Origin: Haloplasmataceae bacterium
GTDB lineage: Bacteria > Bacillota_I > Bacilli_A > Haloplasmatales > Haloplasmataceae
Length of the DNA stretch: 55,437 nt
Direction: 5' to 3'
Assembly (NCBI GenBank): GCA_029240795.1
Contig: JARDZP010000006.1
Span: forward strand, 1 to 55,437
The notes under the pieces are model-generated. The model saw nothing but the letters and a program-made list of their open reading frames with translations, had not been told where the DNA came from and made no database searches. A program made the position numbers and the translations under genes. Position 1 is the stretch's first letter, and every line of letters begins with the position of its first letter. Below, piece after piece: positions 9,194 through 18,109 of this stretch.

Positions 9194-9898
9194 TTAGTTT
9201 GATTTTATTTTACCATTTGTCAATTTTAAATATATGTTTAGTATAATAATGATTTTAATTATGATCAGCGATATTATTGCTAAAATATTTAATAACCATG
9301 TCAAAAATAAAAAGAACGCTATAAAAGTTGTAATATTTAAATGTAAACTATTAACATTTATAAAGAAATCAAATAAAACAATCAACGCTCTCGAACCAAC
9401 ATAACCCATAAAGGCTATATTTAGGTATTTAAAGAATTCGACTTGTGATTTTATTTTTTTAAGTAATTCATAAACAGGATATGCAACGATGAAATATAAT
9501 CCGATATTTGCTGCTAAAAAAATTAAGCTAAATATGACATTAAACACGATAGCAAGTGCAGAACTAGAATCACCTTTTCCAAAAAATAAAACAAATACAT
9601 CGGACGATGTAAGAATATTATTTATAAAGTTAATATCAAAAGTATAGAGTAACATAAAAAGACTAATTAAAAAACCAAAGGTATACATATTTATTAACTT
9701 AACCGTTAAACCGTTGTTTTTTAAATATTGTAATACATTAAATAATACATATAAACTTAGTGCGATATAAAAATAGGTAGTAATGTTGTTTAATGATAAG
9801 GTGAATGTGTTATTCAATAGATTAACATTTAATGGAACTAAATCTACAAAAAATAGTGAAAATACGAATAACAAAATATAAAAGTCGTTTTTTCTCAT
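9194..9898 (-). CDS. Unknown multi-pass membrane protein
   Basis: I do not recognise this 234-residue protein. It has six or seven hydrophobic segments with short polar loops, and a Lys-rich C-terminus (LTNGKIKSN) that is probably cytoplasmic. A strong ribosome site (TAGGAGGAAAA) precedes the ATG, and the frame is intact although the sequences on both sides are decayed (an IS3 remnant and an aminotransferase remnant). It could be a recent survivor in a decaying region. No motif for transport or enzymatic function is visible. Confidence 0.7.
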   Translation of the reverse strand: MRKNDFYILLFVFSLFFVDLVPLNVNLLNNTFTLSLNNITTYFYIALSLYVLFNVLQYLKNNGLTVKLINMYTFGFLISLFMLLYTFDINFINNILTSSDVFVLFFGKGDSSSALAIVFNVIFSLIFLAANIGLYFIVAYPVYELLKKIKSQVEFFKYLNIAFMGYVGSRALIVLFDFFINVNSLHLNITTFIAFFLFLTWLLNILAIISLIIIKIIIILNIYLKLTNGKIKSN

Positions 9899-9913
9899 TT
9901 TTCCTCCTAAGAA

Positions 9914-10395
9914 CTAAATAGTTACTTTTACAAGCACCTCTTCTAATTGTTTTAACATGAAATCGATGTTTTCTTCATTACTTACTAATGGTGGTTGAAA
10001 TGCTAAAACATTTCGACCTAAACTGTTTATTCCAATAAGAATACCCCTATCCTCAGCTTCTTTAATATTTAATCAGTTTCAGCTGATACACTACTTCCAT
10101 CTTTATTAATTAGTTCAGCGCCTAACATAAGACCTGTCCCCCTAATTTCCCCTACTATATGATATTTATCTTTAAGTGTTTCTAGTCCTGTTTTTAAAAT
10201 ATTTCCTAAAATTCTGCTATTTTAATCAATATATTTTTTTCAATATAATCTATACCCGCTAAAGCAGTTGCACCTGATACGGCATTTCCACCTAAGTTAG
10301 ATGCTGATCGTTTTGTAAAAACTGAAGCTATTTTTTCATTTGAACAAAATGCCCTGATTGGGATTCCATAGCCACATTGTGATCCTTATCGCAAT
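9914..10395 (-). pseudogene. Class III PLP-dependent aminotransferase, C-terminal remnant
   Basis: On the minus strand, fragments in different frames read FTKRSASNLGGNAVSGATAL, LMLGAELINKDGSS, EDRGILIGINSLGRNVL and AFQPPLVSNEENIDFML, ending at a stop at 9914. These match the C-terminal third of class III aminotransferases such as the alanine-glyoxylate/beta-alanine-pyruvate type. Stops and frameshifts break the reading several times. The N-terminal two-thirds, including the PLP lysine, is gone. It shares the strand of its neighbours but has no usable start. Confidence 0.75.
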
Positions 10396-10434
10396 GAGTA
10401 AAATACTCTTATTCCATCGAAGCAAATAAGTGCA

Positions 10435-10463
10435 AAAAAATAGCCAAAAATTGGCTATTTTTT
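10435..10463 (-). terminator. Intrinsic terminator of the two-component operon
   Basis: AAAAAATAGCCAA (10435-10447) pairs with TTGGCTATTTTTT (10451-10463) around a three-base loop. The stem includes the stop codon of the histidine kinase gene, and the minus-strand transcript ends in a U-run. Confidence 0.8.
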
Positions 10464-11891
10464 AGGAATTTCTACAAAAAATTCTACTCCATTTATTTTG
10501 TTTTCAACACCATATAGACCATGGTGCAATTCGATAATTGATTTAACTATAGCTAGACCTAATCCAGTTCCAGTTATATTACTTTTGCTATTTTCTAATT
10601 TATAAAATAAATTCCATATATTGTTTAATTCGTGGTCAGCAATTTTTTCACCACTATTAAAAAAATTGATTCTAACTGATTTTTCTTTATCAATTATAGT
10701 TACATTTATTAATCCATTTTGATCTACATATTTGACAGCATTACTAATAATATTACTAATAACTTGTTCAATTCTAAATTTATCCGCAAAAACAAGACAA
10801 TTCTTAGCACCCAAGACTTTTGTATTTATTGTTTTATATCTTATTGAGTCTTGATATTTAATTACAGTATTTTTAATTAATTCAACAAGATCATATTCAC
10901 TTTTGTTCAATTTAAAATTATCCGATTCATATCGAGAAAGATCTAATAAATTATTTACTAAAATATTCATCTTTTTCGTTTCCTCTATTATAACTTCAAG
11001 ATACTCTTTAACATCCTCTGGTTTCTTCGCAATATTATTACTTAATCCTTCAGCATAACCTTGAATTATTGTAATAGGTGTTTTTAGTTCATGAGAAATT
11101 GTTGAGAAAAATCTAGTTCTTTTCTTATCTAATTCTTTCTCTTTGCTTAAATCTTCTTTCAATAACTCATTTGCTTTTTTTAACTCCTCTAGAGAAAAAT
11201 GTAACCTTTCTGATATGTGATTCATATTTTGAGCTAACTGTCCAATTTCATCTTTCCGATTAATTAAAATATTTGTATTAAAATTTAACTTTGCTATTTC
11301 ACGAGCGTAATCACTTATACTAATGATTGGCCTTGAAATCTTATTAGCTACAATTCGTGTTACAACAAAACCGATTATAAGAAAAAAGAATATAATAAAG
11401 CCAATTAAAGGTCTAATGAGGTTATTTATTTGTACAATAGAATCTAGAGCTTTATTTATAACGACAAACCGATTATCACCTAAATTATAAATATAAACTA
11501 ATTGATTTACATCTAATAGTTTATAACTAAATGTAAAAAACTTGCTTTCACTTTCGGTAATCATTGGAAAATATTTGGATATATATGTTGGTAATTCTTC
11601 ACTATTTTCAGAGCACAAAAATAATGAGCTACAATTTATGATTTCTCCGTCTTCACTTATGACAATTCCGACATCATTCCTACCTGCTAAAGTGTCAATT
11701 ACACTTTTATTTATATCAATTTCTTCAAAATAACTTACATTTTCATTTAGTAATTCTGAGATTAATGACTTATTAGCTGAAATAACTACTTTATCAATAA
11801 ATAAATTAGATAGGATCAATAAACTTAAGCCAAATATGACAAGAATTATTATAAATGTCATAAAGAATTTTGTTCTTATTGAATATTTCAT
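10455..11891 (-). CDS. Membrane sensor histidine kinase
   Basis: The protein has a membrane helix at residues 8-30, an extracytoplasmic sensor region to about residue 155 (with a Cys pair in SSLFLCSEN), a second helix near 158-180, a HAMP linker to about 232, a HisKA domain with the phospho-acceptor His in FFSTISHELKTP (about residue 267), and a catalytic ATPase domain with N box NIISNAVKYV and G2 box GTGLGLAIV. It autophosphorylates and passes phosphate to the response regulator encoded immediately upstream, whose stop overlaps this start by one base. The signal is unknown, but the co-transcribed secreted DUF5667 protein is a candidate partner. Confidence 0.93.
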   Translation of the reverse strand: MKYSIRTKFFMTFIIILVIFGLSLLILSNLFIDKVVISANKSLISELLNENVSYFEEIDINKSVIDTLAGRNDVGIVISEDGEIINCSSLFLCSENSEELPTYISKYFPMITESESKFFTFSYKLLDVNQLVYIYNLGDNRFVVINKALDSIVQINNLIRPLIGFIIFFFLIIGFVVTRIVANKISRPIISISDYAREIAKLNFNTNILINRKDEIGQLAQNMNHISERLHFSLEELKKANELLKEDLSKEKELDKKRTRFFSTISHELKTPITIIQGYAEGLSNNIAKKPEDVKEYLEVIIEETKKMNILVNNLLDLSRYESDNFKLNKSEYDLVELIKNTVIKYQDSIRYKTINTKVLGAKNCLVFADKFRIEQVISNIISNAVKYVDQNGLINVTIIDKEKSVRINFFNSGEKIADHELNNIWNLFYKLENSKSNITGTGLGLAIVKSIIELHHGLYGVENKINGVEFFVEIPKK

Positions 11892-12556
11892 TATTTCACC
11901 TCTAATTTATAACCGTAGCTCCTAATCGTTTTGATATAATCTCCTTCAGAACCGAGTTTAGCTCTAAGCTGTTTTATATGGGTATCAACGGTACGTTCAT
12001 CTCCAAAAAAATCAAAACCCCAAACATTATTAAGTATTTGTTCTCTAGATAATGCGATATTTTTATTATTAACTAAATATAATAATAATTCATATTCTTT
12101 AGGTGTTAAGTTAACATCTGTATCATTTATTTTAACATAATGTTCATCGATATTTATTTCAATGTTATTGACTAAATAATTTCGCTTTTTATTTATTCTT
12201 TTAAAGATAGAATTTATTCTTGCCATTAATACATTATACTCAAATGGTTTAGTAATATAGTCATCTGCACCTACACCGAACCCTTCTAATTCATTATTAA
12301 CACTATTTAAAGCTGTCAAAAAGATGATTGGAACTTCAGAATTTTTACGAATCTCTTTACAAACTTCAATACCTGTTAATATTGGCATCATAATGTCCAA
12401 AATGATTAAATCCAAATTCTGAACAGAATAAAATTTATCTATTGCGTCTTGTCCATTAATTGCTTCTACTACATGATAATCTTCATTAACTAAATAATCA
12501 CAAAGAAGTCTTCTTATTCTTTTATCATCTTCAGCAACAAGGATACTATTTTTCAT
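11891..12556 (-). CDS. OmpR/PhoB-family response regulator
   Basis: The receiver domain has the acidic pair E9-D10-D11, the phospho-acceptor D54 in LIILDIMMP, the Thr in FLTALN and the Lys in DDYITKPFE. The C-terminal winged-helix DNA-binding domain ends with DERTVDTHIKQLRAKLG and RSYGYKLE. At 221 residues it has the normal length. It overlaps the upstream secreted-protein gene by four bases (ATGA) and the downstream kinase by one, so the three genes are tightly coupled. It probably controls its own operon, though I could not see a convincing direct-repeat operator upstream. Confidence 0.94.
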   Translation of the reverse strand: MKNSILVAEDDKRIRRLLCDYLVNEDYHVVEAINGQDAIDKFYSVQNLDLIILDIMMPILTGIEVCKEIRKNSEVPIIFLTALNSVNNELEGFGVGADDYITKPFEYNVLMARINSIFKRINKKRNYLVNNIEINIDEHYVKINDTDVNLTPKEYELLLYLVNNKNIALSREQILNNVWGFDFFGDERTVDTHIKQLRAKLGSEGDYIKTIRSYGYKLEVK

Positions 12557-13443
12557 TTCTTATTCCTCACTTCTCTTGTTTTCCCTTTGTTTTCATCTTT
12601 ATCTTTAATTTTTTCTTTAATTTCATCAAGTTTTTCTTTATCTTTATCTTTATTTTCATTATTAACATTGTTTTCTTTATCTTTATTTATTTCTTTTAAT
12701 ACTTTATTGAAATCTTTTAAGTTATCAATTAATCCTTCTTTTGATAAACCTAATTCTTGTTCCAATTTATTAAAGTCAATTTCTTTTACTTTTTTATTAT
12801 CTTTATATATATCTAGTTCAAGTATCTCATCTAATGTATAATCAGATACATGAACTAATGATTGAAGTTTTATTATTAATCCAGGATTTAATTTCAGTTC
12901 ATTTAATTTTTTTAAATCTTCTTTAGATCTGGATAGTGGCAATGCTGTTAAGTATGAATCCACCTTAACTTCTTTCACTTTCTCAACAATTTCCTGATTT
13001 AATTTATTTTTAACATTCTCTTTGATATTTTCTTCATTTAAAACTGTTTTTTCTATTTTATCTTGATATTTAGCTAATTTTTCATCACTTATTTTTCCAT
13101 CACAAACTAAACCAGATAGTATATCATTAGCCATGGACAAACTTACACCATATTCATCATATAATTTATCAATCCATTCTAAATTTTTTTCTGGATCAAC
13201 TTTATTCATTTCAGCTATTCTTTCATTAGCATTATTTGTTAATTTATCTACTTTTTTTTGATTATTTAATGTTAATTTTAAAGTTAGATTCTCCCAAAAA
13301 AGATCAACTTTATAAAACGGGCTTTCAGGAGTAATGCCAGCATCAGTTTCATTTAAATCTGTTGAATTGGCGCTATAGACTAATACGTTTAAGTTCAGAA
13401 AGAAAAATAAAATTAACACAATTAAAAAGGGTACTTTTTTCAT
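12553..13443 (-). CDS. Secreted or membrane-anchored DUF5667 protein
   Basis: A signal sequence or N-terminal anchor (MKKVPFLIVLILFFFLNLNV) is followed by DAGITPESPFYKVDLFWENL, the hallmark opening of DUF5667, and then an alpha-helical charged region. The last 60 residues are a low-complexity Lys/Glu/Asp/Asn tail (NKDKENNVNNENKDKDKEK). The ATG at 13443 has AGGAGG seven bases upstream; the ATG six bases further up is too close to that site and I reject it. It is first in an operon with a response regulator and histidine kinase, so it may modulate or be sensed by the kinase outside the cell. Its molecular role is unknown. Confidence 0.8.
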   Translation of the reverse strand: MKKVPFLIVLILFFFLNLNVLVYSANSTDLNETDAGITPESPFYKVDLFWENLTLKLTLNNQKKVDKLTNNANERIAEMNKVDPEKNLEWIDKLYDEYGVSLSMANDILSGLVCDGKISDEKLAKYQDKIEKTVLNEENIKENVKNKLNQEIVEKVKEVKVDSYLTALPLSRSKEDLKKLNELKLNPGLIIKLQSLVHVSDYTLDEILELDIYKDNKKVKEIDFNKLEQELGLSKEGLIDNLKDFNKVLKEINKDKENNVNNENKDKDKEKLDEIKEKIKDKDENKGKTREVRNKK

Positions 13444-13551
13444 AATCATTCCTCCTTAAGCCTCAAAATAGTATATTAATATATTGTGATGTTTGTGTGA
13501 TATATACTTATAACATTTTACTATATTTTTATAAAAATAAATACGATTTAA

Positions 13552-13580
13552 TAAAAAAAAGAGAGTAAATTTTTACTCTC
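13552..13580 (-). terminator. Intrinsic terminator after the zinc-ribbon gene
   Basis: GAGAGTAAA (13561-13569) pairs with TTTACTCTC (13572-13580), and the minus-strand copy runs into eight Us. It closes the small zinc-ribbon gene. Confidence 0.85.
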
Positions 13581-13592
13581 AAAATTTTTTTA

Positions 13593-13805
13593 TTAAAATC
13601 CTCTTCCAGAGCCTCTATTGCCTTGAGAAAAGTTTCCTCTGTTGCCACCACCGCTGTTATTTCTTTGTTTTTTTCTTTCTTGTCGACATTCGTTACATCT
13701 TTGTGGTTCGTTTTCTAGTCCTCTTTCTTTGTAGAATTCTTGTTCTCCTTCAGAAAATATAAACTCTTTGCCACAGTCTTTGCATTTTAATGTTTTGTCT
13801 GGCAT
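13593..13805 (-). CDS. Small zinc-ribbon protein with Gly/Arg-rich tail
   Basis: The 70-residue protein has two CxxC pairs, CKDCGKEF (about residue 8) and RCNECRQE (about residue 37), which should bind one zinc. Between them EFIFSEGEQEFY matches the probable zinc-ribbon domain found in many Bacillota. The last 25 residues are rich in Gly, Arg, Asn and Gln (GGGNRGNFSQGNRGSGRGF), a composition typical of RNA-binding tails. A GGAGGAACAT-type ribosome site is present, and it is transcribed alone with its own terminator. A role in RNA binding or cold response is plausible but unproven. Confidence 0.82.
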   Translation of the reverse strand: MPDKTLKCKDCGKEFIFSEGEQEFYKERGLENEPQRCNECRQERKKQRNNSGGGNRGNFSQGNRGSGRGF

Positions 13806-13905
13806 AAATGTTCCTCCTTAAATAATTACATGTGTAAGTAAGTTAATAAATCTTACAATATTATCATGTGGAAATAAAAATATTTTATGCCTTTTTTCTT
13901 CCAAT

Positions 13906-15123
13906 TTATAAATTTATCACATTTTGGCTAATTTTTACAATTAATTCAACTGCTCTATGCATTGATTTAACTGGAATGTATTCATATTTGCCATGAAAAT
14001 TATGCCCACCAGTAAATATATTAGGAGTGGGTAGTCCCATAAATGATAGTTTTGAACCATCTGTACCGCCTCTTACTGGTACGATTTTAGAATTAATATC
14101 TATTTCCTTCATAGACTTTTGGGCGACATCGATAATGTACATGTAGTCTTTTAACTTATCTTTCATGTTATAGTATTGATCCTTAATTTCAACTTCAACA
14201 ATATTACCATATTTTTTATTAATTTCATTTATGATCTTTTGTACACTTACTTTTCTAGCTTCAAAGTTCTTACTATCAAAGTCTCTTATTATATAGTATA
14301 AAGAGGCCTTTTCCACATTTCCTTCAATAGAAACTAGATGATAAAATCCTTCGTAACCAGATGTTTTTTCAGGTACTTCTTTTTCTGGAAAATGATTCAC
14401 TATTTCGGCTGCTATAGAAACAGCATTGATCATTACATCTTTAGCACTTCCAGGATGAACGCTTTTTCCTTTAATTTTTATCTTAGCACTTGCAGCATTA
14501 AAAGTTTCATATTCTAATTCACCAATTTCTCCACCATCTACAGTAAATGCAAAATCTGCTCCAAAATTTTTTACATTAAATAAATCAGCACCGCGTCCGA
14601 TTTCTTCATCTGGTGTAAATGCAATCTTGATTGTACCATGTTTTAATTCAGGATGATTTATTAAATGTTCCATAGCTGTAATTATTTCTGCTATTCCTGC
14701 CTTATCATCTGCACCTAATAAAGTTGTCCCATCAGTTACAATTATTTCTTCATTATGATATTTTTTTAAACTAGAAAATTCCTTTGTAGATAACGTTAAA
14801 TTTAAACTTTCATTCAAAACAATCTCATCTGTCTCTAGTCTAACAATTTTAGGATTTACATTTTTACCTGACATTGCATCACTGGTATCCATGTGAGCGA
14901 TAAATCCAACTGCTGGACCTTTTTTATCAGTATTACTTTCCAATGTTGCCATTACATATCCGTTTTCATCAACATTCGCGTCCTTTAAGCCTATTTTTTT
15001 AAGTTCTTCAACTAAAAATCTAGCTAATTCAATTTGTCCTTTTGTGCTTGGACAAGATTCTGATTCCTCATTTGACATCGTGTCAAATTTAACATATTTT
15101 AAAAATCTATCAATTACACTCAT
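13906..15123 (-). CDS. pepT: Peptidase T (tripeptide aminopeptidase)
   Basis: PepT removes the N-terminal residue from tripeptides in the cytosol. The M20B metal ligands are visible: HMDTSD (about residue 82), LLGADDKAGIAEI (about residue 140), TPDEEIGRGAD (about residue 172) and near the C-terminus GGTDGSKLSFMGLP and GGHNFHGKYEY. The length of 405 residues is normal. The gene begins one base after the alcohol dehydrogenase stop codon, so the two are co-transcribed. Confidence 0.95.
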   Translation of the reverse strand: MSVIDRFLKYVKFDTMSNEESESCPSTKGQIELARFLVEELKKIGLKDANVDENGYVMATLESNTDKKGPAVGFIAHMDTSDAMSGKNVNPKIVRLETDEIVLNESLNLTLSTKEFSSLKKYHNEEIIVTDGTTLLGADDKAGIAEIITAMEHLINHPELKHGTIKIAFTPDEEIGRGADLFNVKNFGADFAFTVDGGEIGELEYETFNAASAKIKIKGKSVHPGSAKDVMINAVSIAAEIVNHFPEKEVPEKTSGYEGFYHLVSIEGNVEKASLYYIIRDFDSKNFEARKVSVQKIINEINKKYGNIVEVEIKDQYYNMKDKLKDYMYIIDVAQKSMKEIDINSKIVPVRGGTDGSKLSFMGLPTPNIFTGGHNFHGKYEYIPVKSMHRAVELIVKISQNVINL

Positions 15124-15124
15124 T

Positions 15125-16309
15125 TTATTCTCCTATAAAACATTTATTTAATAAGTCTTTTACTTCTTCTTCGCTTAATACAACATAATGACCTAATGTT
15201 TTCTTTCCAAGTAATGTTTTTTCTACTAAAGCATCTAAATCGAATTCTGTTATATTATAATACTTCATTGATGTAGGTGCATGTAAATTACTTAAAAAGT
15301 TTCGATAATATTCAATTGCTTTGATTGCTATTTCGTCATCGGTTTTATTTTCAGTATTAATCTTAAAAACATTCTTTGCTAAACTAACAAATTTTGATGA
15401 ATCAATTTTAGATACAAAATCCATCCAAATTGGGGTTATAATTGCTAGTCCTTCTGCATGAGGTATATCATAAACCGCAGATAAAGCATGTTCCATACCA
15501 TGACATGACCAATCTCCATTATTAGTTAGTCCTCTAAGCAATCCATTCCAGGCTAATGTTCCACAAATCATCATTGTTTCTCTTAATTCATAGTTTTCTA
15601 AGTCTTTAATTATTTTAGGACCTAAATCAAACATCGTTCTTAAAATGGATTCTGCAATTTCATCACCAAGAATACTATTTTTATTTTGATTAAAATACTG
15701 TTCTAACACATGTGATATGATATCTATAACTCCATTAATGGTTTGATTTAAAGGTACTGTTAATGTAAATGTTGGATCACAAATTGAAAAATCTGGATAT
15801 GTAACATTTAGATCAAAATTTCCTATTCCTAATTTTAAGTTTTCACTATTATCGCTTATAACTATCCTTGGATTCATTTCTGAACCAGTTGCAGATAAGG
15901 TTAAAATTACGCCCAGTTTGATAACTTTTTTTGCTGGTTTGTTATATTTAAATATTTCCATTATATCATAATCTGATACAGATCCTATAGAGATAGCCTT
16001 TGCACAGTCTATAGTACTTCCTCCACCAACAGCTAAGATCAAATCAACCTTATTTTTTTTTACTAAATCAATTCCTTTCCTAACTAAAGTTATTTTCGGA
16101 TTAGGTTCTACACCTGATAGTTCATAAGCTAAAACTTTTGCTTCTTTAAGAATATCAGTTACTTGATCATATAATCCAGTTTTTTTAATACTGCCACCAC
16201 CGTAAACTAGTAAAATATGATTGTAGCCTTTTAATTCTTCTTTTAATTTTTGAATTTGATTTTTACCAAAATACAATTTGGTTGGGTTATACAAAATAAA
16301 ATTCTCCAT
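15125..16309 (-). CDS. Iron-containing alcohol dehydrogenase, butanol dehydrogenase type
   Basis: The N-terminal nucleotide-binding region has LAVGGGSTIDCAKAI, the NAD(P)-binding motif of group III alcohol dehydrogenases. The metal ligands are in the C-terminal domain, including the His residues of GMEHALSAVYDIPHAEGLA. At 394 residues it matches NADPH-dependent BdhA/YugJ-type enzymes that reduce aldehydes to alcohols in fermentation. It precedes pepT with a one-base gap and follows a terminator, so it starts a two-gene unit. The exact substrate cannot be read from sequence. Confidence 0.9.
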   Translation of the reverse strand: MENFILYNPTKLYFGKNQIQKLKEELKGYNHILLVYGGGSIKKTGLYDQVTDILKEAKVLAYELSGVEPNPKITLVRKGIDLVKKNKVDLILAVGGGSTIDCAKAISIGSVSDYDIMEIFKYNKPAKKVIKLGVILTLSATGSEMNPRIVISDNSENLKLGIGNFDLNVTYPDFSICDPTFTLTVPLNQTINGVIDIISHVLEQYFNQNKNSILGDEIAESILRTMFDLGPKIIKDLENYELRETMMICGTLAWNGLLRGLTNNGDWSCHGMEHALSAVYDIPHAEGLAIITPIWMDFVSKIDSSKFVSLAKNVFKINTENKTDDEIAIKAIEYYRNFLSNLHAPTSMKYYNITEFDLDALVEKTLLGKKTLGHYVVLSEEEVKDLLNKCFIGE

Positions 16310-16371
16310 TTAATTAATTCACCTTCTATCTAATTTTATTAATATTATAACACAAAAGACGGAATCGATTT

Positions 16372-16402
16372 AAAAAACTCCAAGGTAAACTTGGAGTTTT
16401 TT
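16372..16402. terminator. Bidirectional intrinsic terminator
   Basis: AAAAAACTCCAAG (16372-16384) pairs with CTTGGAGTTTTTT (16390-16402). It ends the ATPase gene on the minus strand and insulates the alcohol dehydrogenase unit. Confidence 0.85.
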
Positions 16403-16409
16403 ATAAATA

Positions 16410-17504
16410 TTAACTATACTTTAAGATTCTTTCTATTGTTTCATTAATTAAGTTTTCAATCGCATCAAAGTTCATATTTGGAATATAATATTGTTCTAAT
16501 ATATCATGATTGCTTTTTGCCTTGTTAACATAATTCATTCCTTTGTATAACAACATTTCAAAAATCTCTTTATCTTCATTAATCTCTTCATTTAATTCAT
16601 TTAGAATATCTTTATTAAGGATATTAGTTAAGTCTAATTCTTTATTATATTCAAAGTTACCTTTATGATAATTATTAATTACTGATATTGATATACTAAG
16701 TTGAGGAATTAAAATATCTTCTATTTTACTAACCTTAATTGGTGAATGATAACACTCTACATATAATCCTCTTTTTACTGCTTCTTTTACAACTTGATTC
16801 ATTAATTCTTCACTTGATGATCCAGGAGTATCCTTAACTGAAATCCGATTTTTATAATTGCAAATTATAGTATCCCTAAATTCAATTATTCCAATTGGAG
16901 TTAACGCATATCCAAATAAATGTCTTTCTTTTCCTAACTTATTAAAATCATTCAAATTACTGAATAATTCATTTACTAATTGTTGTGTAATTCTATTATA
17001 TTCATTTGAATCTAATGCTTTTTTTTCGGATATTTCTAAAGTTTCATATATTTCTTTTGATGATTTAAAATATTGATATGCTTTAGCAAAGATTCTTTTA
17101 TTTTCTGCATTTGTTTTTATTATTTTTTCTTTATTCTCTTTAATTCCACTTTCGTTCCAAAATTGACCTAAATTAATTATCTCGTCCACTGCACCTGGAT
17201 TTTTAGGATCTACGATATGTGGACTTGTTCCATCAACAAACATTATTTTAAGTTTAGGGATTACTAATGCATCTAACGAATTTGGATCGGATGAACAATG
17301 ATGATATTCTACATCATAATCTAAATCAGTCATTTTCTTACCTATTTTTTTCATAAATGATGACTTACCAACCCCTGGCCCACCTTTTAAGCAAAAGATA
17401 TGATTAGCTTCCTCTTGTCCCAAGATATTGTCGAAAAATGAGTAAAAGCCAAGTGTTGAATTTCCACCAGGAAAAACGTGTTTTACTTTACATGAATTTG
17501 TCAT
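16410..17504 (-). CDS. P-loop ATPase of the PRK06851 type
   Basis: The 364-residue protein opens with HVFPGGNSTLGFYSFFDNIL and has a Walker A motif, LKGGPGVGKSSFM (about residues 38-50). YHHCSSDPNSLDALVIP, FVDGTSPHIVDPKNPGAVDE and NLGQFWNESGI are diagnostic of a conserved family of uncharacterised nucleotide-binding proteins common in sporulating Bacillota, in which the second half repeats the NTPase fold. A good ribosome site (AAGGAGG) precedes the start. It lies next to the cotJ genes but on the other strand. Its biochemical role is unknown. Confidence 0.82.
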   Translation of the reverse strand: MTNSCKVKHVFPGGNSTLGFYSFFDNILGQEEANHIFCLKGGPGVGKSSFMKKIGKKMTDLDYDVEYHHCSSDPNSLDALVIPKLKIMFVDGTSPHIVDPKNPGAVDEIINLGQFWNESGIKENKEKIIKTNAENKRIFAKAYQYFKSSKEIYETLEISEKKALDSNEYNRITQQLVNELFSNLNDFNKLGKERHLFGYALTPIGIIEFRDTIICNYKNRISVKDTPGSSSEELMNQVVKEAVKRGLYVECYHSPIKVSKIEDILIPQLSISISVINNYHKGNFEYNKELDLTNILNKDILNELNEEINEDKEIFEMLLYKGMNYVNKAKSNHDILEQYYIPNMNFDAIENLINETIERILKYS

Positions 17505-17641
17505 AGTATTCCTCCTTATTAAAAATACTCCCTATTATTATATTGAAATAAATAGACAAAGATACTAATTATTTTATGATAAGTAACCATGTGTAATATT
17601 ATTCATAAACTATAAAGAAAATAAATAAAGGTGGTGTTATA

Positions 17642-17815
17642 TTGATAATTAACAACATGACTGAAATGCCAATTCAACAAAATAATGTTATATTAGCACA
17701 GGCTTATGTTCCTTATCAACAATACAAGAACTTATTTCCAATTGAAGAAGCATTATATAAAGGTACTATATTCAGTGATTTGTATCAACCGAAATTTAAA
17801 CAATTTATTAAATAG
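17642..17815 (+). CDS. cotJA: CotJA, small spore coat protein
   Basis: This 57-residue gene starts at TTG (17642), placed by the ribosome site AAAGGTGGTG at 17628-17636; an internal ATG at 17657 has none. The segment LAQAYVPYQQYKNLFPIEEA followed by LYKGTIFSDLYQP is characteristic of CotJA. In Bacillus subtilis cotJABC is expressed in the mother cell and the products are in the spore coat. The three genes are in the normal order with very short gaps. Its presence implies that the organism, or a recent ancestor, makes spores, although CotJ proteins also occur in some non-sporulating strains. Confidence 0.85.
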   Translation: MIINNMTEMPIQQNNVILAQAYVPYQQYKNLFPIEEALYKGTIFSDLYQPKFKQFIK

Positions 17816-17824
17816 GGGGTATTA

Positions 17825-18097
17825 ATGGTGGATACTACGATAAATAGACAAGAATTGTTACTCAAAATTCAAGAACTTGATTTTTTTGCTGTTGAACTTA
17901 ATTTATTTTTAGATACACATCCAACTGACGTTCAAGCACTAAATGATTTTAAATATATTATAGAAACAGTAGGACAATATAAAAAACTTTATGAAAATAC
18001 ATATGGACCATTATTAAATTTTGGTGATGCATGTGTAACTGGTAATACATGGAGTTGGATTGCAGTCGATTATAAATGGCCATGGGAAAATGTATAA
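17825..18097 (+). CDS. cotJB: CotJB, spore coat protein
   Basis: The 90-residue protein shows the CotJB pattern: LLLKIQELDFFAVELNLFLD, then THPTDVQALNDF, and the C-terminal WSWIAVDYKWPWE. The ATG follows an AGGGGGTATTA ribosome site nine bases after cotJA. It is thought to be needed for CotJC function or assembly in the spore coat. The C-terminal Trp-rich segment is conserved in the family. Confidence 0.93.
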   Translation: MVDTTINRQELLLKIQELDFFAVELNLFLDTHPTDVQALNDFKYIIETVGQYKKLYENTYGPLLNFGDACVTGNTWSWIAVDYKWPWENV

Positions 18098-18109
18098 GGG
18101 GGGAAAATT

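Noticed and set aside
12587-12841. Ser/Leu/Phe-rich plus-strand frame opposite the DUF5667 tail
   Set aside because: It is the complement of the Lys/Glu/Asp/Asn low-complexity tail, which leaves the other strand open by chance.
17570-17641. Sigma-E promoter for cotJABC
   Set aside because: A CATAAACT that could be a -10 is present near 17604, but no -35 ATA lies at 16-18 bases spacing, so I cannot support it.
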